A stretch of 64,000 nucleotides of DNA, taken from NCBI GenBank assembly GCA_963402885.1, contig OY727097.1, forward strand, positions 6,944,001 through 7,008,000, in the 5' to 3' direction. This stretch comes from Antedon bifida. Taxonomy: Eukaryota; Echinodermata; Crinoidea; Comatulida; Antedonidae. Both the position numbers and the translations under genes were made by a program. This document shows, piece after piece, positions 14,284-25,476 of the stretch (position 1 is the stretch's first letter; each line of letters starts with the position of its first letter). Under the pieces are notes generated by a model. That model did not search any database. It saw only the letters and a list, made by a program, of their open reading frames with translations, and was not told the DNA's origin.

Positions 14284-14353
14284 TGTATAGTCTATGTGCT
14301 AGCTTACCTGGATAAACAAACATTATATTAGCCTATTCTCTCCTAAGAAGAGA
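14284..14353. mobile_element. Family C element, left-end fragment
   Basis: TATAGTCTATGTGCTAGCTT, then ACCTGGATAAACAAACA and CTCTCCTAAGAAGAGAGC match the left end of the 1958 copy, including its small internal hairpin. Confidence 0.65.
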
Positions 14354-15180
14354 GCTATAACTGTACAACTCAAATATATTAAATGTTTCTAAAACACCCA
14401 TACCATGACCCCTAGCATCCTAACACACAACCATCAAAAATGGGAGGGAGGGAGGTAGGATGGTTAAATATGTTTTTGTTCATTACAACAATACAAAATC
14501 TGTATACTCTTTCTATTTGAATTAAATTACTTTATAAAATGTTAAGGATCCATTTAAAATTCAATATTTTGTTAGAATATCGTAATAAAGTGAACTGGTC
14601 AATATGATCATTCAAATAATCCATATTTTTCTCTGCGACTGAACAACAAATTGGCAGTTAATTATAGCATTCCATCACTCAAACAATTTGGTGTTTTTAA
14701 TACGTTTAGTTTTTTTTAATAGTTTATTATAACTGTATTAAATGTAACTTTTTAATATCTAATTATTTCATCACAGAAAATTATTTATAAAACTGTTAAA
14801 ATCCATAGATTTCAAATTCAAGGATTTTAGTCCATCTATCTAATCTAAAGCATTGTTAATATTTGTTTTATGAACATAAAATGATCAACGTTGCAACATA
14901 AACTGTCCTTGTGCCTTCATTCATTTCATATTATACAACAAGTAACTGACGTCAACTGTTCATTATTTAAACCACATAAAAAGCTTCAATCGTTTCATGG
15001 TTAAGAGACAGGGAAAAGAGAATGATCAATGAAATATTAGTGCATTGTGTTGAGATTTAAAAATTAAACAAACTGCATAATTTAATAACACCCAGTCTTT
15101 GAAAGGTTAACAGATCAGTCATGGCAGTACTATACACGTACTGTTGGGCCTAGGGCTGCTCCAGGGTTAGGTCGAATTGT

Positions 15181-15197
15181 TGGGGGGGGGGGGGGGG
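15181..15197 (+). repeat. Homopolymer G run
   Basis: Seventeen-odd consecutive G bases in a strongly AT-rich context; potential G-quadruplex and a probable assembly-length uncertainty. Confidence 0.9.
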
Positions 15198-15354
15198 CGC
15201 AATCCAGCCTGTTTACACTTGGCTCCATTGATTGATTTTCATCACATGTCAAACCATTGGTCACTCACAGTATTCACTGCATTTAGGCAGGCCCAACTCA
15301 TTTGAACCACCTTCATCAGGTGGTCTGTAGCTCAAACCGTAATGTAATGTTGTC

Positions 15355-15478
15355 TAAAGCTCTGTCTAAACTATCAAAATGTGATGTGCCCATACTGTAT
15401 GGACATTATGATGTTATCATATCCCATATTTGGGAACACTTTTTTTGTCAAACTAGTTTAATAGTGTAGACAGAGTTA
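15355..15478. mobile_element. Inverted-repeat element family A, copy 3 (shortened)
   Basis: Ends TAAAGCTCTGTCTAAACTAT and TAGTGTAGACAGAGTTA; the internal block is about 30 bp shorter than in copy 1. Confidence 0.8.
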
Positions 15479-18400
15479 CAGTTGTAGTGTTGTCTGGTTT
15501 CTACATGATGACAGTAAATCATTTTGTTAGGGTATGTTTTACAACATTTGGGTGCATTTACGTAAATTTAAGTTCATTTATCCATCTGCATAGCATTGTA
15601 GCAAGGTTTCACAGAGGCCAGAGTTCACAAATTTGCAGGGTACACACTAGCCATTGTCAAGTGATAAACAACAGATAGATGCAAATCATTCTATTTTTTC
15701 TTACAAAATTTGATATTGTTATCTGGACTACATAGATTCAAAGATGTTGTGGTTCGTCTGGTGCCATCAGCAAGTTCTGAGTGCTTAAAAATGTCATAAC
15801 ACAGCCATACTAGATGTCCATTCATACTCACTCACGTTAGACAACAATACGATCATAACAAGTTGTTTTTATAAATGTTTACTAACTGTATATTCAACTG
15901 CCTTCAAAACAGTGTGACAGAAGAAAATAATGATCATTGCCAAAGTATGTCAAATTCAAAAGAATACCTCGATTCAATGAACAAAGCACCCTCGAGTGAA
16001 TATTATTGATTTACCATCGTACAGGTAAATCTTTTGAACTGAAGCCAGGTGAATTTTAGTATCAAAATACTCACCCTCAGGGAATAGTTTCAGTATTTCC
16101 TATACCAATTGTTTATCTAGCATTTAAAAAATTCCTATCAATTTTTCAGGACATATTTTGAGATGCCAAAACTTGTACTTGCAATCTGATAAGTTTCAGT
16201 ACTGTATTACTTTTTAAAAAGAGGATGGCTTATTGTCAATATCAGTAAATGTTAATAGTAGGCCCTTTCAGTCACACCTTGTTAAAATGCCATTAATATT
16301 GAAACATTTTTTATACTAACCATACAAAATGACCCATAACAGTTTCAACTTGGTGGCCTTGCTTTAAACATTATTGATTATTTCATCCCATAGTTGTTAA
16401 AGATATACTAAGCATGTACAACGCTGTGATTGCAGCTGGGCTAGCCAGTGAAAATTAATCAACATGATAATTAAACAACTTTCAAGTATCAATACCTTTA
16501 CAGTTCAAACTAACTACAGCTATTAATTAAAGTGGATTCATCATTATGATGATAAATATGCCTCTTTTGTATTAAATATAGTTATTTTGCTCGGTAAAAA
16601 GACTTGCATCAACGTACAGTAAGTGAATAACAAGAACATACAGTATTCTATAATGTTTGACCTCCTGTACATTACTGTACTGTACCATACAATGCATTTT
16701 AATTTGGAGCACTGCACAAAAAATAGTTTGCCATTAAAACAGTTGTACAGTATACAGTACAGTAACTTCCCTTTTGTTGTATTTTAATCACCTTACCCCA
16801 AGCTGTACTACAGTATAATATTATTTTCAGTACAGTACATACATACAGTACTGTAGCATCAACTATCAATTTCAAATGAAATACTCTACATACTGTATAA
16901 TTACTATGTATATCCACAACTTTTCATTGTTAATTATTGACTTATGGCAAAAATGCACATCATTTAATCCCTGCAATCAAAATGATACAAAACTAAAAGC
17001 CTGATCTATTAAACCACTATGACAAACAAACTGAAATTGCTACAATTATGTTTTGCTGACAAACTAAGTGCATACCAATTAGTACTGAACGACTACGGCA
17101 TGGTAATTCACATTATGGTACGGTGGAAAATCTCAATTATTATTTATACTATAGCCCCTTATTATAGCAGAATGCACCTACAGTACAGTGTACAGTAGGC
17201 TATATGCTAAAGCTGCATTCCCAGCTTGCCCAGATTCGGTGTCGTGCCCTGAGAAAAATATCGTGGAAAATGCGTTCAGTGGTAAAGAAAAGGATCCTTC
17301 ATACCAAATTAGTACAATTTGAATCCGTACCTGATTTGGGCTCCGAATTCATAGCGATTGGTATTTTCTTTCGTCCAATCAGCAGTGAGCATGAATGACA
17401 AAGGATAACCAAATTCATGCTCAATGTGAAAACATGCTCAGTTTGAAAATTTTGTTTTGTATTTTTTTGTAGTGATTTTAAATAATGGGAAACAGAAAAC
17501 CAGAAAAAGATCATTAGTTCCAGGCTCGTTTTTGCATTTCAACAACTCGACGACAAAAGCTTCTTTTTGCTAAATTATTACGATTCATCATCACCCCCTT
17601 CTCACGCCCTATTCATTCATTGATAGATTTTACTGTACAGTTTATACAGTAATACATGATCCTTTTAATAAAGTTGTAATGTACAATCTTAATTCATTAC
17701 TCTTAATGCATTGGTTACATGCACATCTTAGCTACTCATGCTAAGTAAGAAATCTTAAATATGTGACCCTAACCTACATAAAGATGACCTTCAGAATGTA
17801 AAAAAATATTTTTTAATATATTTGTGAACATGATTCAGATTCACTTGCGTTTTACTGTAGACAAAGCATTGTTCAGCAGACAATTAGTTTTACATAAAAA
17901 TCAATTTTATACTTAGAAATTCATTTAAAAATTATTGATTTAAAGCTTATGGGATAATTTCCACAAAATGCCATAAAATAATATTGACTCAAAATTAAAT
18001 ATTATTGGATATTTTATGACATAATTAAACTACAATGACAGTTCAAATAATGATACATATTCTTTTATTTTGACTGGATGAAAAAAAATTGTGCAAATTT
18101 TAAAATGTCAAGTAATTTTTGTTTTAGCAGACCTACAGTACTTATACAGTACAACATACTGTATCTTATGGGAAGAAGATGCAATAGAGTACTACTGTAC
18201 ACATATAGGCTTTGAGGAGTGTAGGTTTCTTCTGGTCCTGCATCAGTGCAAGTAGACAAAAACTATATCAAAGTACTTTAAATTGAAAAATTAAAAAAAG
18301 TGGTTTATGGACTATACCATTTATGGAGAGGGGTGTAAAATGAATGTTCACTTTTTAGAGTTACACAGTACAGTAACTTGCTCTTCAATGAGAATGGGCT

Positions 18401-18551
18401 ATTGTCAGTTTATCAAAGTACAATAGTTACAGTACTTATAGGTACTCTACACAATATAATTTGTACTTTTATCAATAATTAATCTGTCCACATCAGCTGT
18501 TCTTTCTTAATATATACAGAATGAATGAATGAATGAAAATAAAATACATAC

Positions 18552-18683
18552 CAAGTAGCGCTTGGAACAAGTGACTCTTAAAGATGCGTATGACCCTTTC
18601 GATAGCATTGCGTAAAGGGCGGTCACTTGGTTTGCTCAACTTTGAGTGATAATCCTCGAGAAGTTCCAGTGCCCTGTGGGCCT
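18552..18683 (-). CDS. dlg1: dlg exon 2, L27 domain
   Basis: The exon is 132 nt, phase 1 at both ends, with acceptor TTGTAG (18689-18684) after a pyrimidine-rich tract and donor GTATGT (18551-18546). The translation starts [18 protein letters not shown] and ends SHLFQALL, the L27 helical domain of DLG1. The next exon should continue with a peptide like IQEFYEVTLLD. I found no minus-strand match for that in 1-18551. Confidence 0.92.
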
Positions 18684-21600
18684 CTACAATAGATAAAAGA
18701 AAAACAAAATACAATTAATTATTACTCAATTTTATTATTATTTTTATGCATAGTATTTTTGTTTACAAAATCTAATTTACAGTATTACAGTAACAAGGAG
18801 TTCCAGAGTGCTCTATAAAGTATAAAATATAAAGTTTAAAATTAATTATTAAATAAAGTTAACAATTCCTATGACAAAAATATGTCTAAATACAGAGAGT
18901 TGATTATAAAGTCAGTGAATATATTTAAACCCTTCAATATTTCCCACTCCCACTTTGCCCCTGTATAGAGCTCAATTCATCACAAGTTACAATCCCGGAG
19001 ATCAGTGTTAATGGAAACCCTTGGTACAATAAAAATTTGTTCCTCAATTTTACTGTACCAAATTTTACTATTTTTACTGTTCTATAAAACTCAGCTATAG
19101 GCTACTAAACAGAGGACACTGTACAGTACAGTAGCTTTAGTTACCGGTGTCAAGCATGTACTGTACTGTACTGTATGAGCCTAATTGTAATAAAGTATCA
19201 TACTGTATGCAGTACTTCATTTGCTTACTGCAGCAAAGCAGTTCAGTGCAATTTTCAGTAATTATTAATTAATTTAAACATCATCATGAAAAGTAGTAGC
19301 ATTAAACAGTACTGTACTTTTTGTAAAGTCCTCCCTTCACTACAGGAAAACCAATTCATCAGTTTACATAATTCATTTCCACAAGTAAGTGCACTAACAA
19401 AGGTCAAGGGAAACATATCAGTCAGACTATCAGAATGATTAGAAACTTTACAAATTGATACGAAGGTCAGCGCAAGGTCATACAATATCTACAATCAACC
19501 AATGAAACTGTTGTTTGCAATACTGATAAACTACTTTATGTTCAAATGTAAAAGGTTGAATTGTGGTGTACATTATTTATAATTTATAGTCAATACATTT
19601 TACAGTAATGGTACTGTACTGTATTGTAAAGATATATATATAGTACTGTACAAGTACAGAATGTCTTTAAATAAATCAATTTCAATGCATGCCGTCTGTA
19701 GTTACAGTACAGTAGTATTGTACAACACTGTTTATTCAAAATGTCTAAATAATTATCATCAAATAAATTCCACTATTCAAACTGAAATTATTTTAGTAAC
19801 ATGGACATACATAAAATCAATTTCACTGCATGCATTGCAGTACAGGTACTTACAGTACTGTGGCAATCCCAGTAACCTCATTCGGCTGGGCAATCTCATT
19901 TGCAAATCTGTAGGCTTGTTTTTATGGAAAGGGGTTAGACTGTTGAATGGAATCATTCCTGCTTATTTATAGGGCTCTAGTTATTTGCCTTGATAATATT
20001 TTAATGAGAAATAAATCAGTACTTGTCAGTAGTAGACACTCTATTGTATATGTTTACATTATTAATCTCTGTCTAAACTAAGTCTGTAGAGTCTGCATTA
20101 TTGTATATTATTTAATTATTACTGTACATGAAAAAAACTACTTCTAGTCTACAGTAATTTGTACAGTACTACTACTACTACAGTAGTGTGAGAGCCTCAT
20201 GATTAGTACCAAAGATGTTACATCTCTAAATATGTATATAAAACAAATAATCAATGTTTTATAATTCGTGTAAATTGGTACTATACAAATAATGGCATTT
20301 GGTGAATGATGAAAGATTAAATATCAACTCGGCTATAACCTTTCATCATTCACCTCATGCTATTATTTGTACCATTACACTCATAAACATTCATTATTTA
20401 ATATTTGTATTTCAATGTTCCAACTACAGTAATATTTATAAGTACACTGTATAGGAATACACTATACAGTACTTAGTATAATACTGTACTACTAGTACAG
20501 TACTACTAGTACAGTTACTACTAGTACAGTTACTACTACTACAGTACTACTACTGGGACACTCGATTACTCAGCGTATTTCCTGTTGTGGTTTTCTCAAT
20601 TATCTTTCTACAATAGTAAAGCGGGAAAGAACAAAAGGACGAGCAAGTGAAGATAATAAGGACCGTAATTACAAAAAAATCAAACTGTAGAACTTTTTAA
20701 AACAAGTACACATAGGAAACAGCCACATCCTTGATAAACTTACTCATCTGTGTCAAAGTAACAACAGGCACGTTCACAGAATCTTCAATTATGTCGCTTC
20801 ATTTTGACATTAAAACTTTTTAAAATCGGAACATTATCAGCTTTAATAATCATAATGATGATGTGGCCTAAACAGAGCATGACAATTATTGTAAATAGTA
20901 GTGTGTGTGTTTTTGTAATTTACATATTTAATCTGCAAAAGTTATAATGCTTTATGCATGCTATATTACTACAGAATGGAAGTCACATACAGTACTGTAT
21001 AATTGATGTTACAGTACTTGTATTGTACAGAAGGCCTATAGTACAAACCATTAAAAAAAAGGTAATTTTAAGCTGGGTGGTGTAAAGAATTTAGGCCGAG
21101 TGCCCTTTGTTTATAGTCAAACAATACGAAAATATTATATGATAATATTATAGGCTGCTGTGCATACTAATTGTTGTACAATATAAATAAGAAATAACAA
21201 TTGGTACAAACAAATTTTAAAATATTAACATTTTTTTTTTTTTTCGATTGAATAAAATAAAAAAAATAAATAAAATGTTAATATTTTTACATTTTTTTGT
21301 ACCAATTGTTATTTCTTATTTATATTGTACAACAATTATGTAAAATATAGTACACCCTATACATTGGACTATTATAGTATTGTGTTATTTTTTCATGCAA
21401 TCATTGTTATTGTGAAGGTTTTTTACTCGGCCAATATTTAGCGACTTCATTCATGTTTATGACACAGGTACAATTCATGCGTTTAGTTGTCTACAATCTG
21501 TCATTCTACTCTACTGTTCATATATTTCAGAGCATGTGCAATAAGTATGGCTATTTGACTCAATAGCTAGCATAGTCTAGTGCCATGTTGTGAAAATCTG

Positions 21601-24600
21601 TATAGTACAGTAGTACTATTTTTTATGGTATACTGTCACATTTTATTTTTGCTTTTCTTCACCTTTCTTGCCTGTTGTTTTCTGACTAGGCTAGGAGGCA
21701 CCGGATCACTGAAAAGATCAAGACTTAACCGATGCTAACTGGGGTACTTACACACTGATCCCCAGTTAGCGGCTGATGGTGTATTTGTGCTATAATCTAT
21801 ACATAACAGTATTATTATTATTATTATATTTTACACAATGTAAATTCCAAAATATAAATTTGTAAAGATATTTTCATTCATTTCACATTTGATACTAAAG
21901 CTTACTACAGTACAGGTAAAGCATCTGTAATCAGGGGAATCTGCATTCTGTATAATAAAGGATTTAGCAATCAATTGTACCTTTTAATTAGCTTAAGACA
22001 TTGAAAATCCTATTCTATTAATTTCACAAGACTTAAGATTCCAGGTCCCTCTGGTCCCCTCCAAGCCGGTTAGTTAAATTCCACTTAAGGCTGAGCGCAA
22101 TCAATATTTGGTATAGGATTGGCTAGTTACGCATAATGCAAGCTGATTATAGACAGTTTTACAATGAAGAATTCCTATAATGAAATACTACAATCACTGT
22201 ATACTTATTTGTTTAACATAAATTTCATATCTGTGCAATCATTGTTATCTGCCATGCAGTTATCTGCTACCCTGTCAAGGATGCTACTCGGAGTATAAGT
22301 GTTTTTACTTTTCTGCTTGTATTTGTATTTTTATGGGGTTTTTTTTATATTTTTTGTGTGGATATTTTCTGATATATTTAATGAAATGCTATATTTTATC
22401 TTTATGTGCTACTTGGTAAGAGGATTCACAGGCTCTTGTCATACGGATTTAGTTCCCTTTTGTGTTTCCTACCACTTACTTTCTAGTAACAGTAGTTTGA
22501 TTGGCAATAAAGAATATGAATAATGCACAATACAGTAATTACTATATGCTGGGCAGAGGTGAGTGGGCACACCCACATTTAAAGTCTTCCCCCAGCCTAA
22601 AACTAATTTATTAAAGATGTATTATCCCTCAAAAACATCAAAATTAAAGGTTTTTAATAAAATCAGATTTTGAATAGGCTATTTTGTAATTGTAGTTTAA
22701 ACAAAGTTAATCAGTTCTGCAGAAAATAAAAAAACAGAAAATATATTTTTTTCACTTATAAAATGACAAAATAAATGGTTAAAATTAAATTGAACCAAAA
22801 ACCCATTGACTGGCAGTCAATTTGACTATTGTTTACTTTAAATTTTTTAAAGTAAATAATTTTTTTTCCAATCCAATTTTTGGTCATTTAAGTGAATGCC
22901 AAAACAATAACATCGTATAACAAAAAAATTTTTTTCAGGGGGACAATCTAAAAAATGCCTTCCACATGACGGGATTTCAAAACCTGTTTTAATTGGTTTT
23001 AAATTAACCACCCTTTCTGACATCCACCATCTACTGCATATTTAAAGCTGTCTACACTAGTTTAAAAAAAAAGTGTGATGTGCCCAAATATGGTAGTGAT
23101 ATGCCCAAATATGGTACAGTAGTGATATGACATCATTTCCATATATGGGAAACATCATATTTTTTGTCACATAAAGTTTGATTGCAGACAGATCTTAACA
23201 TCTGTGTTTTAGTTAAAAATTTGGCTTAGCCTTACAGACTGTCATGTACTGTATATATTAGGATTGTACAGTACAGTATATTTATTATACAGTATTCAAT
23301 GTACAAACATTACAATCATTTTAGTTTAAACATGTACTCTACAGTAATGCTATGCAACAACATAAATGTATTACTGCATATTCACATTCCTTGTGTCAAC
23401 AAAATGTGTACAGCTGCATTATTTATTATTATAAGCTTCATAAATATATTGCATATTTCATCTTTATTTATCAAACTAGAAATTGTTTTCTTTTGCCTTT
23501 GACAGCTACAATATTGTGTATCAAAACATATTCATATCAATAATCACACACAAAATTTAGCGCCCTTTCGTCACACCTTATAGGATACCTCAATGTGTAT
23601 TCTATCATAAATCAATATGATTGTATTAACACAGTTCGTAATGTACTGTATAATCACAGGTAAAGCAGGTAGGTATTTTTGATGAGTACAATATTACATG
23701 TTTAACATATTTTTTAAATGTCAAATTCCGGTTAAATATTCATTAGAATGGTTGTAATAATTTTAAATATATCTTGTGAACTTTACAGCAGTATATCATT
23801 GCAGAATTACTGTAAATAAGTGTAACAAGCTGTAGTACAGGAGGGTCATGTTTTGGCAGCCAAAAATGATTATGATAAACAGTGGTGCTATTATTCTGAC
23901 TATTAAACTAAATACAAAATTATCAGATAATTATCTACGAAATTAAAAAAGTAAACAGAGATGGTTTTGAAATGACAGACAGTTGGGAACATGAAACTAT
24001 TACAGACAGTAATCAGGTATAACTGCACCGTAGATAGCATATTATAATTCATCACAACCAATAGTAGTCGGCCTAGGCTACAGTATGTAAATCGTGATGT
24101 ATGAGGTACCGTAGCATTGCTGCTGCCCTGCTGCGTGCATTCAACATCATCTTCTTGACGTATACTACTACTAGTACTAGGCTAGCTACTACTACTACAG
24201 GTACTACTACAAAAATAAATGACTTGGACTAGGCCAGTGCTATTATGCACTTGTCAATTGTATAACCCACTATACAACCCCGGGAGAGGTGCGTCATTTA
24301 CAAATAATTACTGACACAGGGGTGCGTAAAAAAACCTAGAAGGTACGTCACATCAATGAACAATGGTGTGTCAATGTCCGTCACTTTATGCATTTGTCAA
24401 TTGTATGACCCACTATACGACTCCCGAGAGAGGTGTGTCATTTGTCCGATGTGCGTCATACCTTATGAATACCATGACGCACCCATGCGTCAAAAATGTG
24501 ACTTAACTTTAGGTGACCATGACGCACTGTAATCATGTTGTTTATGATATTTTGGGTGGTAAAGTGACGAACATTGACACACCATCGCTCATTGATGTGA

Positions 24601-25049
24601 CGTACCTTCTAGGTGTTTTGACGCACCCTTGAGTCAGTAATTATTTGTAAATGAAGCACCTCTCATACAATTGACAAGTGCATAGTACAAAACTTTCGCA
24701 CCACACTCTCGAATACCCAATTAAAAAACATTCACCTGCTGCGCTGTAGTGATGGTTGAGTGACCGTGAATGAAGTCTTGTGCCCAGTTTTAGCGGAGTA
24801 ACTAGGCTAGCTTATAAAATAATAGGCATAGGCTAGCTAGGCCTAGAGACTGTTGGTAGTTCTAGGTCTAGCATATGCCCTGCATCACAGATGAGAAAGA
24901 ATACATTTTGTGTTTACTTTGAATTTATCATCATGATCAGACATTAATTCTCACATTTTTTGCAAAAACACAGCAGTGAAGTTTGGTTAAAAATTAAATA
25001 GATATTGCAGTGTATTGCTAAATACCTCACCTTGCTTACGAACTGGCAT
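18552..25049 (-). CDS. dlg1: Discs-large (DLG1/SAP97-type) MAGUK scaffold, 5' coding part, first two coding exons; continues past left edge
   Basis: Two exons (25031-25049 and 18552-18683) join in phase 1 to give MPVRKQ, then [18 protein letters not shown] and [20 protein letters not shown]. Vertebrate DLG1 starts MPVRKQDTQRALHLLEEY and continues with IERVINIFQSNLFQAL, so both the start peptide and the L27 domain are recognised. The family scaffolds receptors, channels and adhesion proteins at synapses and junctions through PDZ, SH3 and GK domains; L27 mediates pairing with CASK and related proteins. Only the first 50 complete codons are visible. The second intron runs off the window, so the PDZ, SH3 and GK exons are not seen. 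The symbol rests on homology; an invertebrate single-copy dlg would be the ancestor of DLG1-4. Confidence 0.9.
20274..20377. repeat. Imperfect hairpin in dlg intron 1
   Basis: TTGGTACTATACAAATAATG and GGTGAATGATGAAAG are mirrored by CTTTCATCATTCACC and CTATTATTTGTACCATTA. Probably a small foldback element. Confidence 0.7.
20480..20550. repeat. TACTACTAGTACAG tandem-like run
   Basis: ACTACTAGTACAGT is repeated about three times and grades into ACTACTACTACAGTAC. It is the densest point of the TACTGTA/TACAGTA word field. A related run lies at 24163-24210. Confidence 0.85.
21169..21338. repeat. Near-perfect long hairpin in dlg intron 1
   Basis: The left arm starts TTGTTGTACAATATAAATAA and continues through AACAATTGGTACAAA; the right arm is its inverse (TTTGTACCAATTGTT on to TTGTACAACAA). 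Arms are roughly 60-70 bp with a short A/T-rich loop near 21240. Arms are more alike than the arms of family A copies. Confidence 0.9.
23042..23198. mobile_element. Inverted-repeat element family A, copy 4 (diverged)
   Basis: Starts TTAAAGCTGTCTACACTAG, contains the duplicated CCCAAATATGGTA block, ends GCAGACAGATCTTAA. It is more diverged than the other copies and lies inside dlg intron 1. Confidence 0.75.
24246..24682. mobile_element. 437-bp foldback element in dlg intron 1
   Basis: Ends TGCACTTGTCAATTGTAT and ATACAATTGACAAGTGCA are inverses flanked by TA. Inside, GAAGGTACGTCACATCAATGA is mirrored by TCATTGATGTGACGTACCTTC, and the left-end word is repeated once more near 24390. Several GTGCGTCA words recur in both orientations. 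No coding capacity. Confidence 0.8.
25031..25049 (-). CDS. dlg1: dlg exon 1, MPVRKQ start
   Basis: Nineteen coding bases from ATG (25049) encode MPVRKQ plus one base, followed by donor GTGAGG at 25030-25025. The hexapeptide is identical to the start of vertebrate DLG1, and the phase fits exon 2. It is too short to be found by ORF length alone. The 5' UTR lies upstream in 25050 to about 25440. Confidence 0.9.
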
Positions 25050-25441
25050 ACTGTTTAGGCCTAGTATGATAAATCCCAAAGTTAGAACAAGTTATTTATC
25101 CAAAAGGGTAACACAAACACGATGGTGAGTAGTATCAGAAGCAGACAGGAGGCTAGCTGGCAACGTATCTCAGTTTTCTTCGCTAGAGCGCACACGGGGT
25201 CACACCCGCCAGCGGTTTTGTTTTGCTAGGCCTCACGAAAGTTTGGCAAACAATAAAAGCTCGTTACGAAATAAAAAGGCAAGCAAGAAACTGATAATAG
25301 TAATAAATTAGCATAAACAACTAAATTCCAGTGCCGTTTTCAAACATTAATTAAGCTTCTTCGTTGTGCACACACAAACCACAATCCGGCCGTGCGAATT
25401 CCTACGATCCCTGACTAAAAAAAACCACGGTGAAATCCCTG

Positions 25442-25476
25442 CAAGATGGCGGCAGACGCGGAAGTGATCATGTGAC
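25442..25476. promoter_or_regulatory. Promoter-like motif cluster upstream of dlg
   Basis: Within 35 bases lie a YY1-type word (CAAGATGGCGGC, 25442-25453), an ETS-type GCGGAAGTG (about 25459-25467) and an E-box/M-box TCATGTGACC. The block sits about 400 bases upstream of the dlg ATG, in a locally CpG- and GC-richer patch (about 25100-25480) of an otherwise AT-rich window. These motifs are typical of TATA-less animal promoters. The YY1 orientation would also suit a plus-strand transcript, so the promoter may be bidirectional. Confidence 0.5.

Larger units (their letters stand above)
1..18551 (-). other. dlg second intron (partial), repeat-rich, no supported exon
   Basis: The stretch left of dlg exon 2 is inferred to be the rest of intron 2. 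I found no convincing coding exon on either strand. It holds copies of several short inverted-repeat elements (separate entries), the 771-bp TA-flanked element at 8762-9532, a G-run at 15181-15197 and dense TACTGTA/TACAGTA words. Confidence 0.6.
18684..25030 (-). other. dlg first intron
   Basis: A 6347-bp intron between the two recognised exons, phase 1. It contains two strong foldback structures (21169-21338 and 24246-24682), an imperfect hairpin (20274-20377), one copy of inverted-repeat family A (23042-23198), a compact run of TACTACTAGTACAG-like repeats near 20480-20550, and many TACTGTA words. No coding exon was seen. Confidence 0.85.

Noticed and set aside
1..18551. Further dlg exon encoding an IQEFYEVTLLD-like peptide
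   Set aside because: Scanned the minus strand by eye for GAATTCTA-type codons with an acceptor; the best word (about 5072) has stops in frame.
19840..19972. Plus-strand frame ending [13 protein letters not shown], slightly like a LINE C-terminus
   Set aside because: Only a weak resemblance, no tail or UTR features; not enough to call a retroposon.
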